From assembly GCF_004342025.1 (NCBI RefSeq), contig NZ_SLWN01000008.1, forward strand, positions 419,569 to 483,568: a stretch of DNA of 64,000 bases, in the 5' to 3' direction. The stretch comes from Kribbella steppae. Lineage in GTDB: Bacteria > Actinomycetota > Actinomycetes > Propionibacteriales > Kribbellaceae. Positions 34,198-42,829 of the stretch are shown here, one piece after another (the first letter of the stretch is position 1; each line of letters starts with the position of its first letter). Below the pieces are notes generated by a model, which saw only the letters and a program-made list of their open reading frames with translations, had not been told where the DNA came from and did no database searches. Both the position numbers and the translations under genes were made by a program.

Positions 34198-34913
34198 TGG
34201 TTCTCCTTGATTTCGCGGGGCGCCGAGCGCCGGGCCACCCGGGCCGCGAACACGCCGGCCCCGAAGCCGTTGTCGATGTTCACCACGGTCACACCCGGCG
34301 CGCACGAGTTGAGCATCCCCAGCAACGCGGCGACCCCGCCGAACGAAGCGCCGTACCCGACCGACGTCGGTACGGCGACCAGCGGTACGCCAACCAATCC
34401 GCCGATGACGCTCGGGAGCGCGCCCTCCATACCGGCGACGACGATCAGGCAGTCCGCCGCATCCAGGCGCTCACGTACTCCCATCACCCGGTGCAGCCCC
34501 GCTACACCCACGTCGTTGACCACATCCACTTCGGCGCCGAACACCCGGGCGGTGGTCGCCGCCTCGGCTGCCACTGGGGCGTCCGACGTACCGGCGGCCA
34601 CGACGGCGACCGTCCCCCGCAGTACGGGCGGCTCACCGAGGACCGCGGTACGGCCGACTGGATCGACCACTGCGGTCGGCAGAGCGGCGGCAACGGCCTC
34701 CTGCGCCTCCACGCTCAGGCGAGTGGCCAGTACGGCGTGAGACGGGTGGGTGGCGTGGAGAGTGCGCAGCAACTCGACCACCTGGGCGGGGGTCTTGCCG
34801 GCGCCGTAGACCACCTCGGCGTCGCCGGTACGCTCCAGTCGATCGGTGTCGAGGCGGGCGTATCCGAGGTCGTGGACGCCCGGCTGGGGACCTGGGTCAG
34901 GCAAATGTGTCAC
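34194..34913 (-). CDS. larB: LarB, pyridinium-3,5-biscarboxylate mononucleotide synthase
   Basis: 239-residue LarB. Its C-terminal two thirds is an AIR carboxylase (PurE)-like domain, shown by VAVVAAGTSDAPVAAEAATTARVFG, GVAGLHRV and VVAGMEGALPSVIGGLVGVPLVAVPTS-type segments. LarB carboxylates nicotinic acid adenine dinucleotide at the start of nickel-pincer cofactor synthesis. The N-terminal part (VYGAGKTPAQVVELL) matches the family. First gene of the larBC pair, divergent from the DUF4446 gene. Confidence 0.93.
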   Translation of the reverse strand: MTHLPDPGPQPGVHDLGYARLDTDRLERTGDAEVVYGAGKTPAQVVELLRTLHATHPSHAVLATRLSVEAQEAVAAALPTAVVDPVGRTAVLGEPPVLRGTVAVVAAGTSDAPVAAEAATTARVFGAEVDVVNDVGVAGLHRVMGVRERLDAADCLIVVAGMEGALPSVIGGLVGVPLVAVPTSVGYGASFGGVAALLGMLNSCAPGVTVVNIDNGFGAGVFAARVARRSAPREIKENQ

Positions 34914-35037
34914 GTCGTGAATCTACGTTGCGCCCGACACCAGCACGTCGTGTGGTCCACCGAAAAGCACCACCCGAGCACTCTCCGCAATCGCCTGAAT
35001 ACTCAAGTATGACAAGCGATGCTTTAGGCTTCCGTGC

Positions 35038-35532
35038 GTGTCTTCGACGTTAGCCAGTGCATTCGGAATCGCCGCTCTGTTCGTGGCGGTCCTCGCCCTG
35101 GTGTTCGCCATCCAGGCGTTGCGAACGCAGTCCGGTGCCGCCAGGACGGCCAAGCTGCCCGCGACGCCCACGCCCGAGCCCGAGCCGCAGCCGGGGCAGC
35201 CGGAGGCCAAGCCGGGCACGGTCAGATCCGAGCTGCGGAAGCTGGGCAAGGAGATCGAGGTGACCCGCGGGGAGCTGCGCGAGTCGCTGCAGCACCTGGC
35301 GGTGGTCCGGTACGACGCTTTCGGCGACACCGGCGGGAAGTTGTCGTGGTCGATGGCGCTGCTCGACGACAAGGGCGACGGGGTCGTGCTGACCTCGATC
35401 AACAGCCGGGCCGATGCGCGCACGTACGCCAAGGAGGTCCGGGCGTTCGCGAGCGAGGCCAAGCTGTCGCCGGAGGAGGAAGAGGCGATCGAGACCCTCC
35501 GTAAGGAAGCCGGCCCGACCGTCGAAGGCTGA
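35038..35532 (+). CDS. DUF4446 family membrane-anchored protein
   Basis: 164-residue protein with one N-terminal membrane segment (ASAFGIAALFVAVLALVFAIQAL), a Pro/Glu-rich linker and a predicted coiled or helical stretch. The C-terminal beta-rich core VRYDAFGDTGGKLSWSMALLDDKGDGVVLTSIN, followed by RADARTYAKEVR, is the DUF4446 signature. Function unknown. Begins with GTG in a divergent arrangement with larB. Confidence 0.85.
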   Translation: MSSTLASAFGIAALFVAVLALVFAIQALRTQSGAARTAKLPATPTPEPEPQPGQPEAKPGTVRSELRKLGKEIEVTRGELRESLQHLAVVRYDAFGDTGGKLSWSMALLDDKGDGVVLTSINSRADARTYAKEVRAFASEAKLSPEEEEAIETLRKEAGPTVEG

Positions 35533-35555
35533 GTGAGCACTTCACAGGCAACGAG

Positions 35556-37148
35556 TCAACGGCGCTTCGGCACCCGAGCCACCAGCGCCCCGGCCTCGAT
35601 CTCGGCCGTCAGCGAGCGCCCCGGCCCGATCGGATCCCCGTCGAGTTGCCGCTGGACGTCGACCTCCGCGGTGATCTCCACCTTCCGGCCGGTGAAGCGC
35701 TCCAGGTACATGTCGGCGCGGTTCGTCCGCGTCATCAGCCGCCAGACGACGATCGGCCACTGGGTCACCCGTCGCGGCGCGATCACGACGACGTCGAGCA
35801 GGCCGTCGTCCGGCCGGGCGTCCGGGAGCAGCGGGATGTTCGCCTGCAGCATGCCCACGTTGCCGACCACGACCGTCCGCACCCGGCGCTCCATCGGCTC
35901 CTCGTCGTCGAGCGTGATCTGGACCCGCACGGACGGGTGGTTGATGTTCTTCGCCGCCGACACCAGGTACGCCGTCCAGCCGATCTGACGCTTCAGGTGC
36001 GGCGGCGCGTCCGAGATGATCGCCGCGTCCAGCCCGAGCCCGGCCATCACCGCGAACCGGTCGGTGTCCAGCTCGTCACCGTGCACCTTGACCAGGTCGA
36101 TCCGCCGGTCCCGGCCTTCCAGGATCCGCTCCAGCGCGTCGTCCAGGTCGAGCGGGATGTGCAGGTTCCGGGCCAGCAGGTTGCCGGTGCCGGCCGGGAT
36201 CACCCCGACCGGGATCCCGGTGTGCGCCAGCCCCGCGCAGACGACCCGGACCGTACCGTCGCCGCCCGCCACCAGCACCAGATCCGACTCGTTCTCGATC
36301 GCCCGCTTGGCCATCGCGTTCCCGGCGTCGTCCTCGCGGGTCTCCAGCCAGAGCGGGTCGTCGAACCCCCGGACCGACAGTGCCCGCGTCACCTTCCGCC
36401 GGAACGCCACCCCGTCGCCGACCTTGATCGGGTTCACGATCACGGCGGCTCGTGGCGGGATCGACGTACCGTCGTCATCCGAAGGGGTACGACGACGCCG
36501 TCGCCGCAGCCCTGCGCGTAACCCGAACCCGATCGACGTGGCGGTGAGGATGGCCAGGCCGAGCGCCCAGCCGCCGAGCACGTCGGACACGTAGTGCACG
36601 TTCAGCGCGATTCGGTCGGCCGACGCGATCCACACCACCGCGATCGTCGGCAGCATCACCAGCAGGCGAAACCGGCGCCGCCACCCACGCACCGACGGCA
36701 GGACGACGCCCAGCGCGCCGGCCATCACGAACGCGGCGGTGGCATGGCTGGAGACGAAGGACCAGCCGTCGGCGTCGACCAGCATCGGGGCCGGCCGAGG
36801 CCGGTCGAAGATGTGCCTGACCGCGCTGACCAGGCCCAGTTCCGCGCCGGCCGTGACCAGCAGCCAGACCGTCAGCAGCCGGGCCCGCCGGTGCCAGAGG
36901 TACGCCGCGACGATCACGATGACCGCTCGCATCGCCCAGGGCAGGAACACGTCGCCGGTCACATGCCAGAGATCCACCACGTTCGGGTGGGTGGCGCCGT
37001 ACGACGCGGCCCGGGCGGAGACGGACTGGTCCCAGCGCTCCAGCGGCCCCCAGTGGTTGGCGACGAGCAGGGTGATCACGATGAACGGCAGCGCACCCAG
37101 CACGACCGTGAGCCCACGGCCGACCGGACTGGGTGGATGGTGGTTCAT
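35556..37148 (-). CDS. PAP2 phosphatase fused to diacylglycerol/lipid kinase domain
   Basis: 530-residue bifunctional protein. The N-terminal ~215 residues are a PAP2-type membrane phosphatase with several helices, VRHIFDRPRPAP (motif 1), SFVSSHATAAF (motif 2) and DRIALNVHYVSDVLGGW (motif 3). An Arg-rich linker follows. The C-terminal ~290 residues are a DAGK/YegS-like lipid kinase with VIVNPIKVG, VLVAGGDGTVRVVCAGL (GGDGT nucleotide loop) and GVIPAGTGNLLARNL. The fusion could dephosphorylate and rephosphorylate lipids in the envelope; real substrates are unknown. Confidence 0.92.
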   Translation of the reverse strand: MNHHPPSPVGRGLTVVLGALPFIVITLLVANHWGPLERWDQSVSARAASYGATHPNVVDLWHVTGDVFLPWAMRAVIVIVAAYLWHRRARLLTVWLLVTAGAELGLVSAVRHIFDRPRPAPMLVDADGWSFVSSHATAAFVMAGALGVVLPSVRGWRRRFRLLVMLPTIAVVWIASADRIALNVHYVSDVLGGWALGLAILTATSIGFGLRAGLRRRRRRTPSDDDGTSIPPRAAVIVNPIKVGDGVAFRRKVTRALSVRGFDDPLWLETREDDAGNAMAKRAIENESDLVLVAGGDGTVRVVCAGLAHTGIPVGVIPAGTGNLLARNLHIPLDLDDALERILEGRDRRIDLVKVHGDELDTDRFAVMAGLGLDAAIISDAPPHLKRQIGWTAYLVSAAKNINHPSVRVQITLDDEEPMERRVRTVVVGNVGMLQANIPLLPDARPDDGLLDVVVIAPRRVTQWPIVVWRLMTRTNRADMYLERFTGRKVEITAEVDVQRQLDGDPIGPGRSLTAEIEAGALVARVPKRR

Positions 37149-37241
37149 GACCCGCTCGATTCCCCCTCGTGATCGCGTGCGTCCAGCCCATCATCCCGAA
37201 TAGACTTCGCCCCTTCTGACACGCCCCGATACCCTCATCGT

Positions 37242-38516
37242 GTGATTGACGCGAAACTGCTCCGTGAGAACCCCGATGTCGTGCGCGCGGCCCTGACCAA
37301 GCGCGGTGAGAGTGCGGACCTGGTCGACCAGATCCTGGTGGCCGACAGTGAGCGTCGATCGTCCATCTCCGCCTTCGAGGCGCTGCGGGCCGAGCAGAAG
37401 GGTCTCGGCAAGCAGGTCGCCCAGGCCAAGGGCGACGAGCGGGCCGCGCTGCTGGAGCGGACCAAGACGCTGGCCGGCGAGGTGAAGGCCACCGAGGCGG
37501 CCGCGAACGAGGCCGGGAACCGCTTCGACGAGCTCGCCCGCGCCCTGCCGAACCTGGTGTCCGACGACGCCCCGGTCGGCGGCGAGGACGACTTCGTCGT
37601 GGTCGAGGAGATCGGCAAGCCCCGTGACTTCACCGCCGAGGGTTTCGAGCCGCGGGACCACCTGGAGCTGGGCGAGCTGCTCGGCGCGATCGACATGGAA
37701 CGCGGCGCGAAGATCTCCGGCTCGCGGTTCTACTTCCTCAAGGGTGTCGGCATGCTGCTCCAGCTCGGCATGCTCCAGCTGGCCATCCAGCAGGCGGTCG
37801 AGGCCGGTTTCACCCCGATGATCACGCCGACGCTGGTCAAGCCCGAGGTGATGGGCGGCACCGGCTACCTGTCCGCCCACGACGACGTCTACCGGCTCGA
37901 GGACCCCGAGCTGTACCTGACCGGTACGTCGGAGGTCGCCCTGGCCGGCTACCACATGGACGAGATCATCGACCTTTCCGCCGGCCCGATCCGGTACGCC
38001 GGCTGGTCGTCGTGCTACCGCAAGGAAGCCGGGTCGCACGGGAAGGACACCCGCGGGATCATCCGCGTCCACCAGTTCGACAAGGTCGAGATGTTCTCCT
38101 ACTGCAGCCTGGAGGATGCGGCCGCGGAGCACTTGCGGCTGCTCGACTGGGAGAAGGAGATGCTCGACAAGATGGAGTTGAGCTACCGGGTGATCGACAC
38201 CGCGACACGTGACCTCGGCGTCTCGGCGTACCGGAAGTTCGACTGCGAGGCGTGGGTGCCGACGCAGGGCCGGTACCGCGAGCTGACCTCGACGTCGAAC
38301 TGCACCGACTTCCAGGCCCGCCGGCTGAACATCCGGCACCGCGACGCCGACGGCAAGACCCAGCCGGTCGCGACGCTGAACGGGACGCTGGCCACCACCC
38401 GCTGGATCGTCGCCATCCTGGAGACGCACCAGCTGGCCGACGGCTCGGTCCGGGTGCCGACCGCGCTGCGTCCGTACGTCGGCGGTCGCGAGGTCCTCGA
38501 ACCGGTTGGCAGATGA
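37242..38516 (+). CDS. serS: Seryl-tRNA synthetase
   Basis: 424-residue class II aminoacyl-tRNA synthetase charging tRNA-Ser with serine. The N-terminal ~105 residues form the long coiled-coil arm that contacts the tRNA variable arm. Motif 2 is YRKEAGSHGKDTRGIIRVHQFDKVE and motif 3 is GTLATTRWIVAILE. TLVKPEVMGGTGYL and LTGTSEVALAGY contact serine. Length is normal. Its GTG start is set by MIDAKLLRENPD, the conserved family beginning. It overlaps the HAD gene by 4 bp. Confidence 0.97.
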   Translation: MIDAKLLRENPDVVRAALTKRGESADLVDQILVADSERRSSISAFEALRAEQKGLGKQVAQAKGDERAALLERTKTLAGEVKATEAAANEAGNRFDELARALPNLVSDDAPVGGEDDFVVVEEIGKPRDFTAEGFEPRDHLELGELLGAIDMERGAKISGSRFYFLKGVGMLLQLGMLQLAIQQAVEAGFTPMITPTLVKPEVMGGTGYLSAHDDVYRLEDPELYLTGTSEVALAGYHMDEIIDLSAGPIRYAGWSSCYRKEAGSHGKDTRGIIRVHQFDKVEMFSYCSLEDAAAEHLRLLDWEKEMLDKMELSYRVIDTATRDLGVSAYRKFDCEAWVPTQGRYRELTSTSNCTDFQARRLNIRHRDADGKTQPVATLNGTLATTRWIVAILETHQLADGSVRVPTALRPYVGGREVLEPVGR

Positions 38517-39307
38517 CAGACACGCCGCGGCCGACGGCCGTTGCCCTGGACATCGATGGCACTCTGCTCGACCACGACGAACTGCTGTCTCCGGCGGTGA
38601 TCGACGCGGTCCGGCGCACCGCTGCCGAAGTACCGGTGATCCTGGCTACCGGCCGGGGCTGGCAGACCACCCGGCCGGTGGCCGAGCGGCTCGGCCTGGC
38701 CGCCGGCACATTGGTTGTCTGTAGCAACGGTGCGCGGACGATGCGGTTCCCGGCCGGCGAGGTGGTCGACGAGCGGACCTTCGACCCGACGACAGTGATC
38801 GCGTCGGTGCGCAAGCACGCGCCGAACGCCCGGATGGCGGTCGAGGAGTACGACGGCAGCTACCTGGTCACCGCGCCGTTCCCGGACGGCGACCTCGGGC
38901 CCGAGGCACAGATCCGGGTGGTCGGCCCCGAGGACCTGGCACCGGAACCCGTGACCCGGTTGATCATCCGGGACCCGGAGCAGTCGGAGGCGGACTTCGT
39001 CCACCTGGCGGAACGCCTCGGCCTGCACGGGGTGAGCTACTTCGTCGGCTGGACCGCGTGGCTGGACATCGCCCCCGAGGGTGTGGACAAGTCGACCGGG
39101 CTGAAGGTCGCGCTGGCGCAGTACGACCTGGACCCCTCCGGACTGGTCGCGCTCGGGGACGGACGCAACGACATCGAGATGCTGACGTACGCCGGTCTCG
39201 GCATCGCGATGGGGTCGGCGCCGGACGAGGTGAAGGCGGCCGCCGACGAGGTGACCAAGTCGGTCCAGGACGACGGTGTCGCCGCTGTCCTCAATCGCTG
39301 GTTCTGA
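38513..39307 (+). CDS. HAD superfamily phosphatase (Cof-type)
   Basis: 264-residue HAD hydrolase of the Cof/IIB subclass. Motif I is ALDIDGTLLDHD, motif II ILATGRGWQT, motif III around DKSTGLKVAL, and motif IV ALGDGRNDIEMLTYAGLGIAMGSA. A mobile cap lies between motifs II and III. Substrates are usually sugar or nucleotide phosphates. Coupled to serS by an ATGA overlap. A strong terminator follows. Confidence 0.9.
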   Translation: MTDTPRPTAVALDIDGTLLDHDELLSPAVIDAVRRTAAEVPVILATGRGWQTTRPVAERLGLAAGTLVVCSNGARTMRFPAGEVVDERTFDPTTVIASVRKHAPNARMAVEEYDGSYLVTAPFPDGDLGPEAQIRVVGPEDLAPEPVTRLIIRDPEQSEADFVHLAERLGLHGVSYFVGWTAWLDIAPEGVDKSTGLKVALAQYDLDPSGLVALGDGRNDIEMLTYAGLGIAMGSAPDEVKAAADEVTKSVQDDGVAAVLNRWF

Positions 39308-39405
39308 CCCATCCATCCAGTCGAACCGATGGCGGCCGTGCTGCCAACACCTTTCGAGCAGAATCGAAAGGCTTGACAGAGATAGATTGCCATAGGCAAC
39401 CGAAA

Positions 39406-39441
39406 GGCCCGGAACTCCTGCGTACGCAGGGGTTCCGGGCC
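39406..39441. terminator. Strong bidirectional terminator
   Basis: GGCCCGGAAC-T-CCTGCG and CGCAGG-G-GTTCCGGGCC form a 17-bp stem with one internal mismatch and almost no loop. It lies between the convergent HAD and WhiB-family genes. Confidence 0.8.
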
Positions 39442-39486
39442 TTCGCTGTCAGTGTCCGACAGTCCGCTGGCGGGCCGAATATCGGA

Positions 39487-40128
39487 TCAGGCGACGCGGC
39501 TGCTGCCGGTCCGGCGCGGCTGGCGCTGCTGGTCGACGACCGTGTCGAAGGCGTCGAGTACGGCGTTGACCTGCGGCCGCGGCCGCGGGGTCTTGGCGGC
39601 CGGGCTCTGACCGCGGCGCGCCCGGCGCAGGTGACGCTTCACCGTCGACAGCGAGCAGCCGAGCCGCATGGCCAGGGACTCCAGGCTGTCGTTCGGGTAC
39701 TGCGTCCGCAGCCGCAGCACCTCTTCGTGGCTGACCGGCCGGCGGGTCCCGCGGGCCCCGGCGAGCTGGTCGAAGTCGTCGGCCTGCACCTCGACGTCGA
39801 GCAGGTTACGCATCGAACGCCGTTGTGCGGCAGTGGTTCCGGCGACGAAACCGCTGACATCGTGCTCGGCAACCGCGCTGTACAGGCAGTCGGTGAACAG
39901 CGGACACGAAGCACACAAGGTCTTCGCCTCCCGCACGAGCTGTTCGTACCGCTCGCGCGTCCGCCGGGTGGCGGATGCGGGCGGCGGCTCCTCCATCAGG
40001 CGGTGCTGGAAAATATCCGACCGGGCGATGCAGCCGGTCATTGCCCCTTCCGTGCTGGAAGATGTGTCGACAGCGGCTCGGGAACTGCTGCCCCCTGATC
40101 CCGCTAGATTGGCGCTGTTGACGGTCAT
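39487..40128 (-). CDS. WhiB-family iron-sulfur regulator with C-terminal helix-turn-helix
   Basis: 213-residue Wbl protein. Four cysteines (about C33, C72, C75, C81) in the C-Xn-C-X2-C-X5-C pattern should hold a [4Fe-4S] cluster. The usual G(V/I)WGG turn is replaced by VSGFVAGTT. Beyond the Wbl domain is a second module (about residues 130-180) with EEVLRLRTQYPNDSLESLAMRLGCSLSTVKRHLRRARRG, a plausible helix-turn-helix. The ATG at 40128 has GGGGAG upstream. Wbl proteins usually act with the primary sigma factor; direct DNA binding through the extra module is inferred. Confidence 0.85.
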   Translation of the reverse strand: MTVNSANLAGSGGSSSRAAVDTSSSTEGAMTGCIARSDIFQHRLMEEPPPASATRRTRERYEQLVREAKTLCASCPLFTDCLYSAVAEHDVSGFVAGTTAAQRRSMRNLLDVEVQADDFDQLAGARGTRRPVSHEEVLRLRTQYPNDSLESLAMRLGCSLSTVKRHLRRARRGQSPAAKTPRPRPQVNAVLDAFDTVVDQQRQPRRTGSSRVA

Positions 40129-40583
40129 CGTGGCTCCCCAAGTATCAGGACCCGCGTGAACGAACGACGGTGAACGACGTTCGGCCATGCGGATCCACTA
40201 GCTGATGGACCGACGAACTGTTGCCGACCCACCGTTGTCGCCCCGGCGTGGGACGCACCGATCCATAACTGTTGACGCCGCTGCTGTGGTTTTGGTTGCA
40301 GCCAATTCCACAACAGTTTTCCGACGTTTGTATGTGCTTCCAGGGTGGGGCTACATCAGTCGCGCTGATCCAGAACAGGCTTACGACGCGGTCGAATCGC
40401 CCCCGGTTCCCCGCCAGACCACCGCATGAAATCACGCGTAAACCGTGCTGCGCAGGGGAACTTGCTGCCTTTGCAGCATCCTGCCGTAACGGTCTGGTGA
40501 CGTTGTTCAAGGCTCAATCAGATTGGTCAGAAACGTCTGAAACCGGGCGCCGATCGCTTGCGCCGGACGGCCCGGGAGGGGTA
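40129..40583. other. Divergent regulatory region between whiB-like and HAD genes
   Basis: 455 bp with no supported gene. The WhiB side contains TGATAC (extended -10-like) and repeated CGTTC words (AACGTCGTTCACCGTCGTTCG). The middle is AT-richer and has an imperfect palindrome around 40291-40315 (CTGTGG ... CCACAACAG). TTGCTGCC-TTTGCAGCA near 40463 could form a hairpin. Nearer the HAD gene are TCAGA-AACG-TCTGA (about 40529-40542) and a GGGAGGGG ribosome site. Confidence 0.45.
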
Positions 40584-41438
40584 ATGAGCAATCCTCAGAA
40601 GGCCGGATACGGTGGTCCGGTGACGGCCCTTGACGACCTCCGCCCACCCCGTCTGATCGCCACCGATCTTGACGGAACCTTAGTACGCAGCGACGGAACC
40701 ATCTCCGCGCGTACCCGATCAGCTGTGCTCGCGGCCCAACACGCCGGAAGTGTTTTCGTGATGGTCACCGCCCGGCCACCTCGCTGGCTGCACGACCTGG
40801 CCGATCTGGTCGGCGAACACGGTGTCGCAATTGTTGCCAACGGCGCCATTCTGTACGACGTCGTCCGGCGGCAGGCGATCCGGACCCGGCTGATCGATCC
40901 GGCGGTCGCCCTCGAGGTGGCGCAGGCGATCCGGGCCGAGATTCCCGAAGTGGAGTTCGCGATCGAACGATCGGACCGCTACGGGCAGGAACCGCACTAC
41001 GTGAACCGCTGGCCGAAGCCCGACGACACGTTGGTCGCCGGAATCGAAGTGCTGTTGTCCGAGCCGGCCGCGAAACTGCTCGTCCGCCATCCGAGCTGGC
41101 ACTCCGACGATCTGCTGGCCCGGATCAACCCGGTCGTCGCCGACCGGGTCACCGCCAGCCACAGCGGCGGGACGAGCCTGGTGGAGATCTCCGCGAGCGG
41201 TGTGTCCAAGGCGGCGATGCTGGCCGATTTCGCTGCTACCCAAGGGATTCCGGCCGCGGAGGCGATCGCGTTCGGTGACTCGATCAACGATCTGCCGATG
41301 CTCGCCTGGGCCGGTACGTCGTACGGGGTGGCCAACGCGCATGCCGAGGTGCTGGCGATGGTGGACACGGTGTGCCCGTCAAACGACGAGGACGGCGTCG
41401 CCGCCGTCCTCGAAGAGTTGTTTCAGCCTTTGAATTAA
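40584..41438 (+). CDS. HAD superfamily phosphatase (Cof-type)
   Basis: 284-residue Cof/IIB HAD hydrolase, paralogous in type to the one after serS. Motif I is IATDLDGTLVRSDG, motif II FVMVTARPPRWLHDL, and motif IV IAFGDSINDLPMLAWAGTSYGVANA. The cap domain between them includes VEFAIERSDRYGQEPHYVN. The ATG at 40584 follows GGGAGGGGTA, giving a clear start. Substrate unknown. The stop lies 4 bp from the convergent Bpa stop. Confidence 0.9.
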   Translation: MSNPQKAGYGGPVTALDDLRPPRLIATDLDGTLVRSDGTISARTRSAVLAAQHAGSVFVMVTARPPRWLHDLADLVGEHGVAIVANGAILYDVVRRQAIRTRLIDPAVALEVAQAIRAEIPEVEFAIERSDRYGQEPHYVNRWPKPDDTLVAGIEVLLSEPAAKLLVRHPSWHSDDLLARINPVVADRVTASHSGGTSLVEISASGVSKAAMLADFAATQGIPAAEAIAFGDSINDLPMLAWAGTSYGVANAHAEVLAMVDTVCPSNDEDGVAAVLEELFQPLN

Positions 41439-41442
41439 TGGA

Positions 41443-42051
41443 TTACAGATACATCCCACCGCTGCCGGGGCCATCGGTGCTGCCCTGCGGTGAGCCTGGG
41501 AACCCCGGAGCCTCATCGCCTTGGATCTGCTGGCCGCCGGGCAGTGCGCGACGCATGCCCTCCAGCTGCTGGCGGGCCGCCATCTGCTGGGCGAACAACG
41601 CCGTCTGGATGCCGTGGAACAGGCCTTCCAGCCAGCCCACCAGCTGGGCCTGCGCGATCCGCAGCTCGGCCTCGGTCGGCACGCTGTCGTCGGTGAAGTC
41701 GAGGCTGAGCCGTTCCAGCTCGTCGACCAGCTCCGGTGCGAGGCCGGTCTCGAGCTCCTTGATGGAGACCTTGTGGATCGACTTCAGTCGCTGCCGGGAG
41801 GCTTCGTCGAGCGGTGCCGACTTCACCTCCTCGAGGAGTGTCCGGATCATGTTCGCGACCCGCATCACCTTGGCCGGCTGCTCGACCAGTTCGGTCACCG
41901 ACCGCTGCTCGTCGCGCTCGTCGTCATCGCTGTCGGAGCGCGGCGGCCCCTCGACGGCCATGCCGTCCGGCCCGACGATCAGCACCTTGCCGTCCTCGGT
42001 CCGCGCCCCGGCCATCGGAGTCTCCTGGCCCTCGCTGCTGCTCTCGCTCAT
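41443..42051 (-). CDS. bpa: Bacterial proteasome activator (Bpa/PafE)
   Basis: 202-residue ATP-independent activator of the actinobacterial 20S proteasome. The central helical domain runs from SVTELVEQPAKVMRVANMIRTLLEEVK to AQLVGWLEGLFHGIQTALFAQQMAARQQLEG. The C-terminus ends GSGGMYL, close to the GQYL tail that docks in the proteasome alpha ring and opens the gate. The acidic N-terminus includes GKVLIVGPDGMAV, conserved in the family. Its presence implies a proteasome elsewhere in the genome. Confidence 0.93.
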   Translation of the reverse strand: MSESSSEGQETPMAGARTEDGKVLIVGPDGMAVEGPPRSDSDDDERDEQRSVTELVEQPAKVMRVANMIRTLLEEVKSAPLDEASRQRLKSIHKVSIKELETGLAPELVDELERLSLDFTDDSVPTEAELRIAQAQLVGWLEGLFHGIQTALFAQQMAARQQLEGMRRALPGGQQIQGDEAPGFPGSPQGSTDGPGSGGMYL

Positions 42052-42102
42052 CTGCCCATCCTAGGCGCCGTTCGTCCCGATCCGCGGATGGGCTGTGGAT
42101 GA

Positions 42103-42633
42103 CTACGATGAGCGAGCACGATGGCGTCGTACGGCGTCCCGGTTGGCGCAGGCGGGGCTGCAGTACCGCTGCCGGCCGGTCCGGGACAGGTCGGCGTACA
42201 CGTTGTCGCAGCCGTCCGTCGCGCACCGGCCGAGGCGGGTGATGCCACGGCCCGCCAGGTGCAGCGCAGTACCCGTGCTGATCAGTGTCGCGACCAGTCG
42301 TCCGACCGGGACCTTCTCCGGCCGGTAGTGCATGTGCCAGCCGTCGCCCGCGTGGTTGGTCAGCCGCGGATGCTCGGTGTACTTGGCCAGCATCGCGTTG
42401 ACCAGGTCGACGCGCGTCTGCTCGTCCTTTGCGTCAATCACTGCGAGCCACTCGTCCAGCGCAACCCGTACGGCGGACAGGTCAGCGTCGGTGACGCTGC
42501 GCTCGCGCACCAGCCGGCTCTCGACGCCGCTCTCCTCACACCGCTCGGCCAACTCCGCAGGCGAGTGGGCCGGTCGCGTGACGAGGTTGACGGCCAGCAG
42601 GACCGCGTCGGCGCCGTAAGGGTTGAGATGCAT
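42103..42633 (-). CDS. CGNR zinc finger protein (ABATE domain)
   Basis: 176-residue actinobacterial regulator-like protein. The N-terminal ~125 residues form an ABATE-type domain and the C-terminal CGNR finger reads RCATDGCDNVYADLSRTGRQ...YCSPACANRDAVRRHRARS, with four Cys ligands. CGNR fingers are thought to bind DNA as stress-linked transcription factors. Divergent from a small zinc-ribbon-like protein across a palindromic site. Confidence 0.88.
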   Translation of the reverse strand: MHLNPYGADAVLLAVNLVTRPAHSPAELAERCEESGVESRLVRERSVTDADLSAVRVALDEWLAVIDAKDEQTRVDLVNAMLAKYTEHPRLTNHAGDGWHMHYRPEKVPVGRLVATLISTGTALHLAGRGITRLGRCATDGCDNVYADLSRTGRQRYCSPACANRDAVRRHRARSS

Positions 42634-42643
42634 AATGGCATTA
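42633..42643. promoter_or_regulatory. Palindrome between divergent starts
   Basis: TAATGGCATTA, an 11-bp odd palindrome touching the CGNR start codon. Its position in a shared AT-rich control region suggests an operator, perhaps for the CGNR protein itself. Confidence 0.3.
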
Positions 42644-42658
42644 CATCACGATGGATCC

Positions 42659-42829
42659 ATGACAGCCAGACTCGAAGCCCACCGCCACCGTTGGACGGTG
42701 GCGTCCTCCCATCAGGTCAGTGAAGGCCTGGTCGTCTACCAGCGGTGTGCCTGCGGTCAGTGGAGAGTCACAAGCACACCACCGCCGTACCCGGTTGCCT
42801 ACCCTGAGCAGGCGCGGATCGCGAGCTAG
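42659..42829 (+). CDS. Small Cys/His-containing conserved protein
   Basis: 56 residues, basic at the N-terminus, with a core of the form HRWTVASSHQVSEGLVVYQRCACGQWRV. The pattern W...S-H-x-T/V-SEG-x-V-x-Y-x-RC-x-CG-x-W is common in short actinobacterial hypotheticals. One CxC pair plus His residues could bind a metal. An in-frame ATG at 42635 would add eight residues but sits only two bases from the divergent start. Function unknown. Confidence 0.6.
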   Translation: MTARLEAHRHRWTVASSHQVSEGLVVYQRCACGQWRVTSTPPPYPVAYPEQARIAS

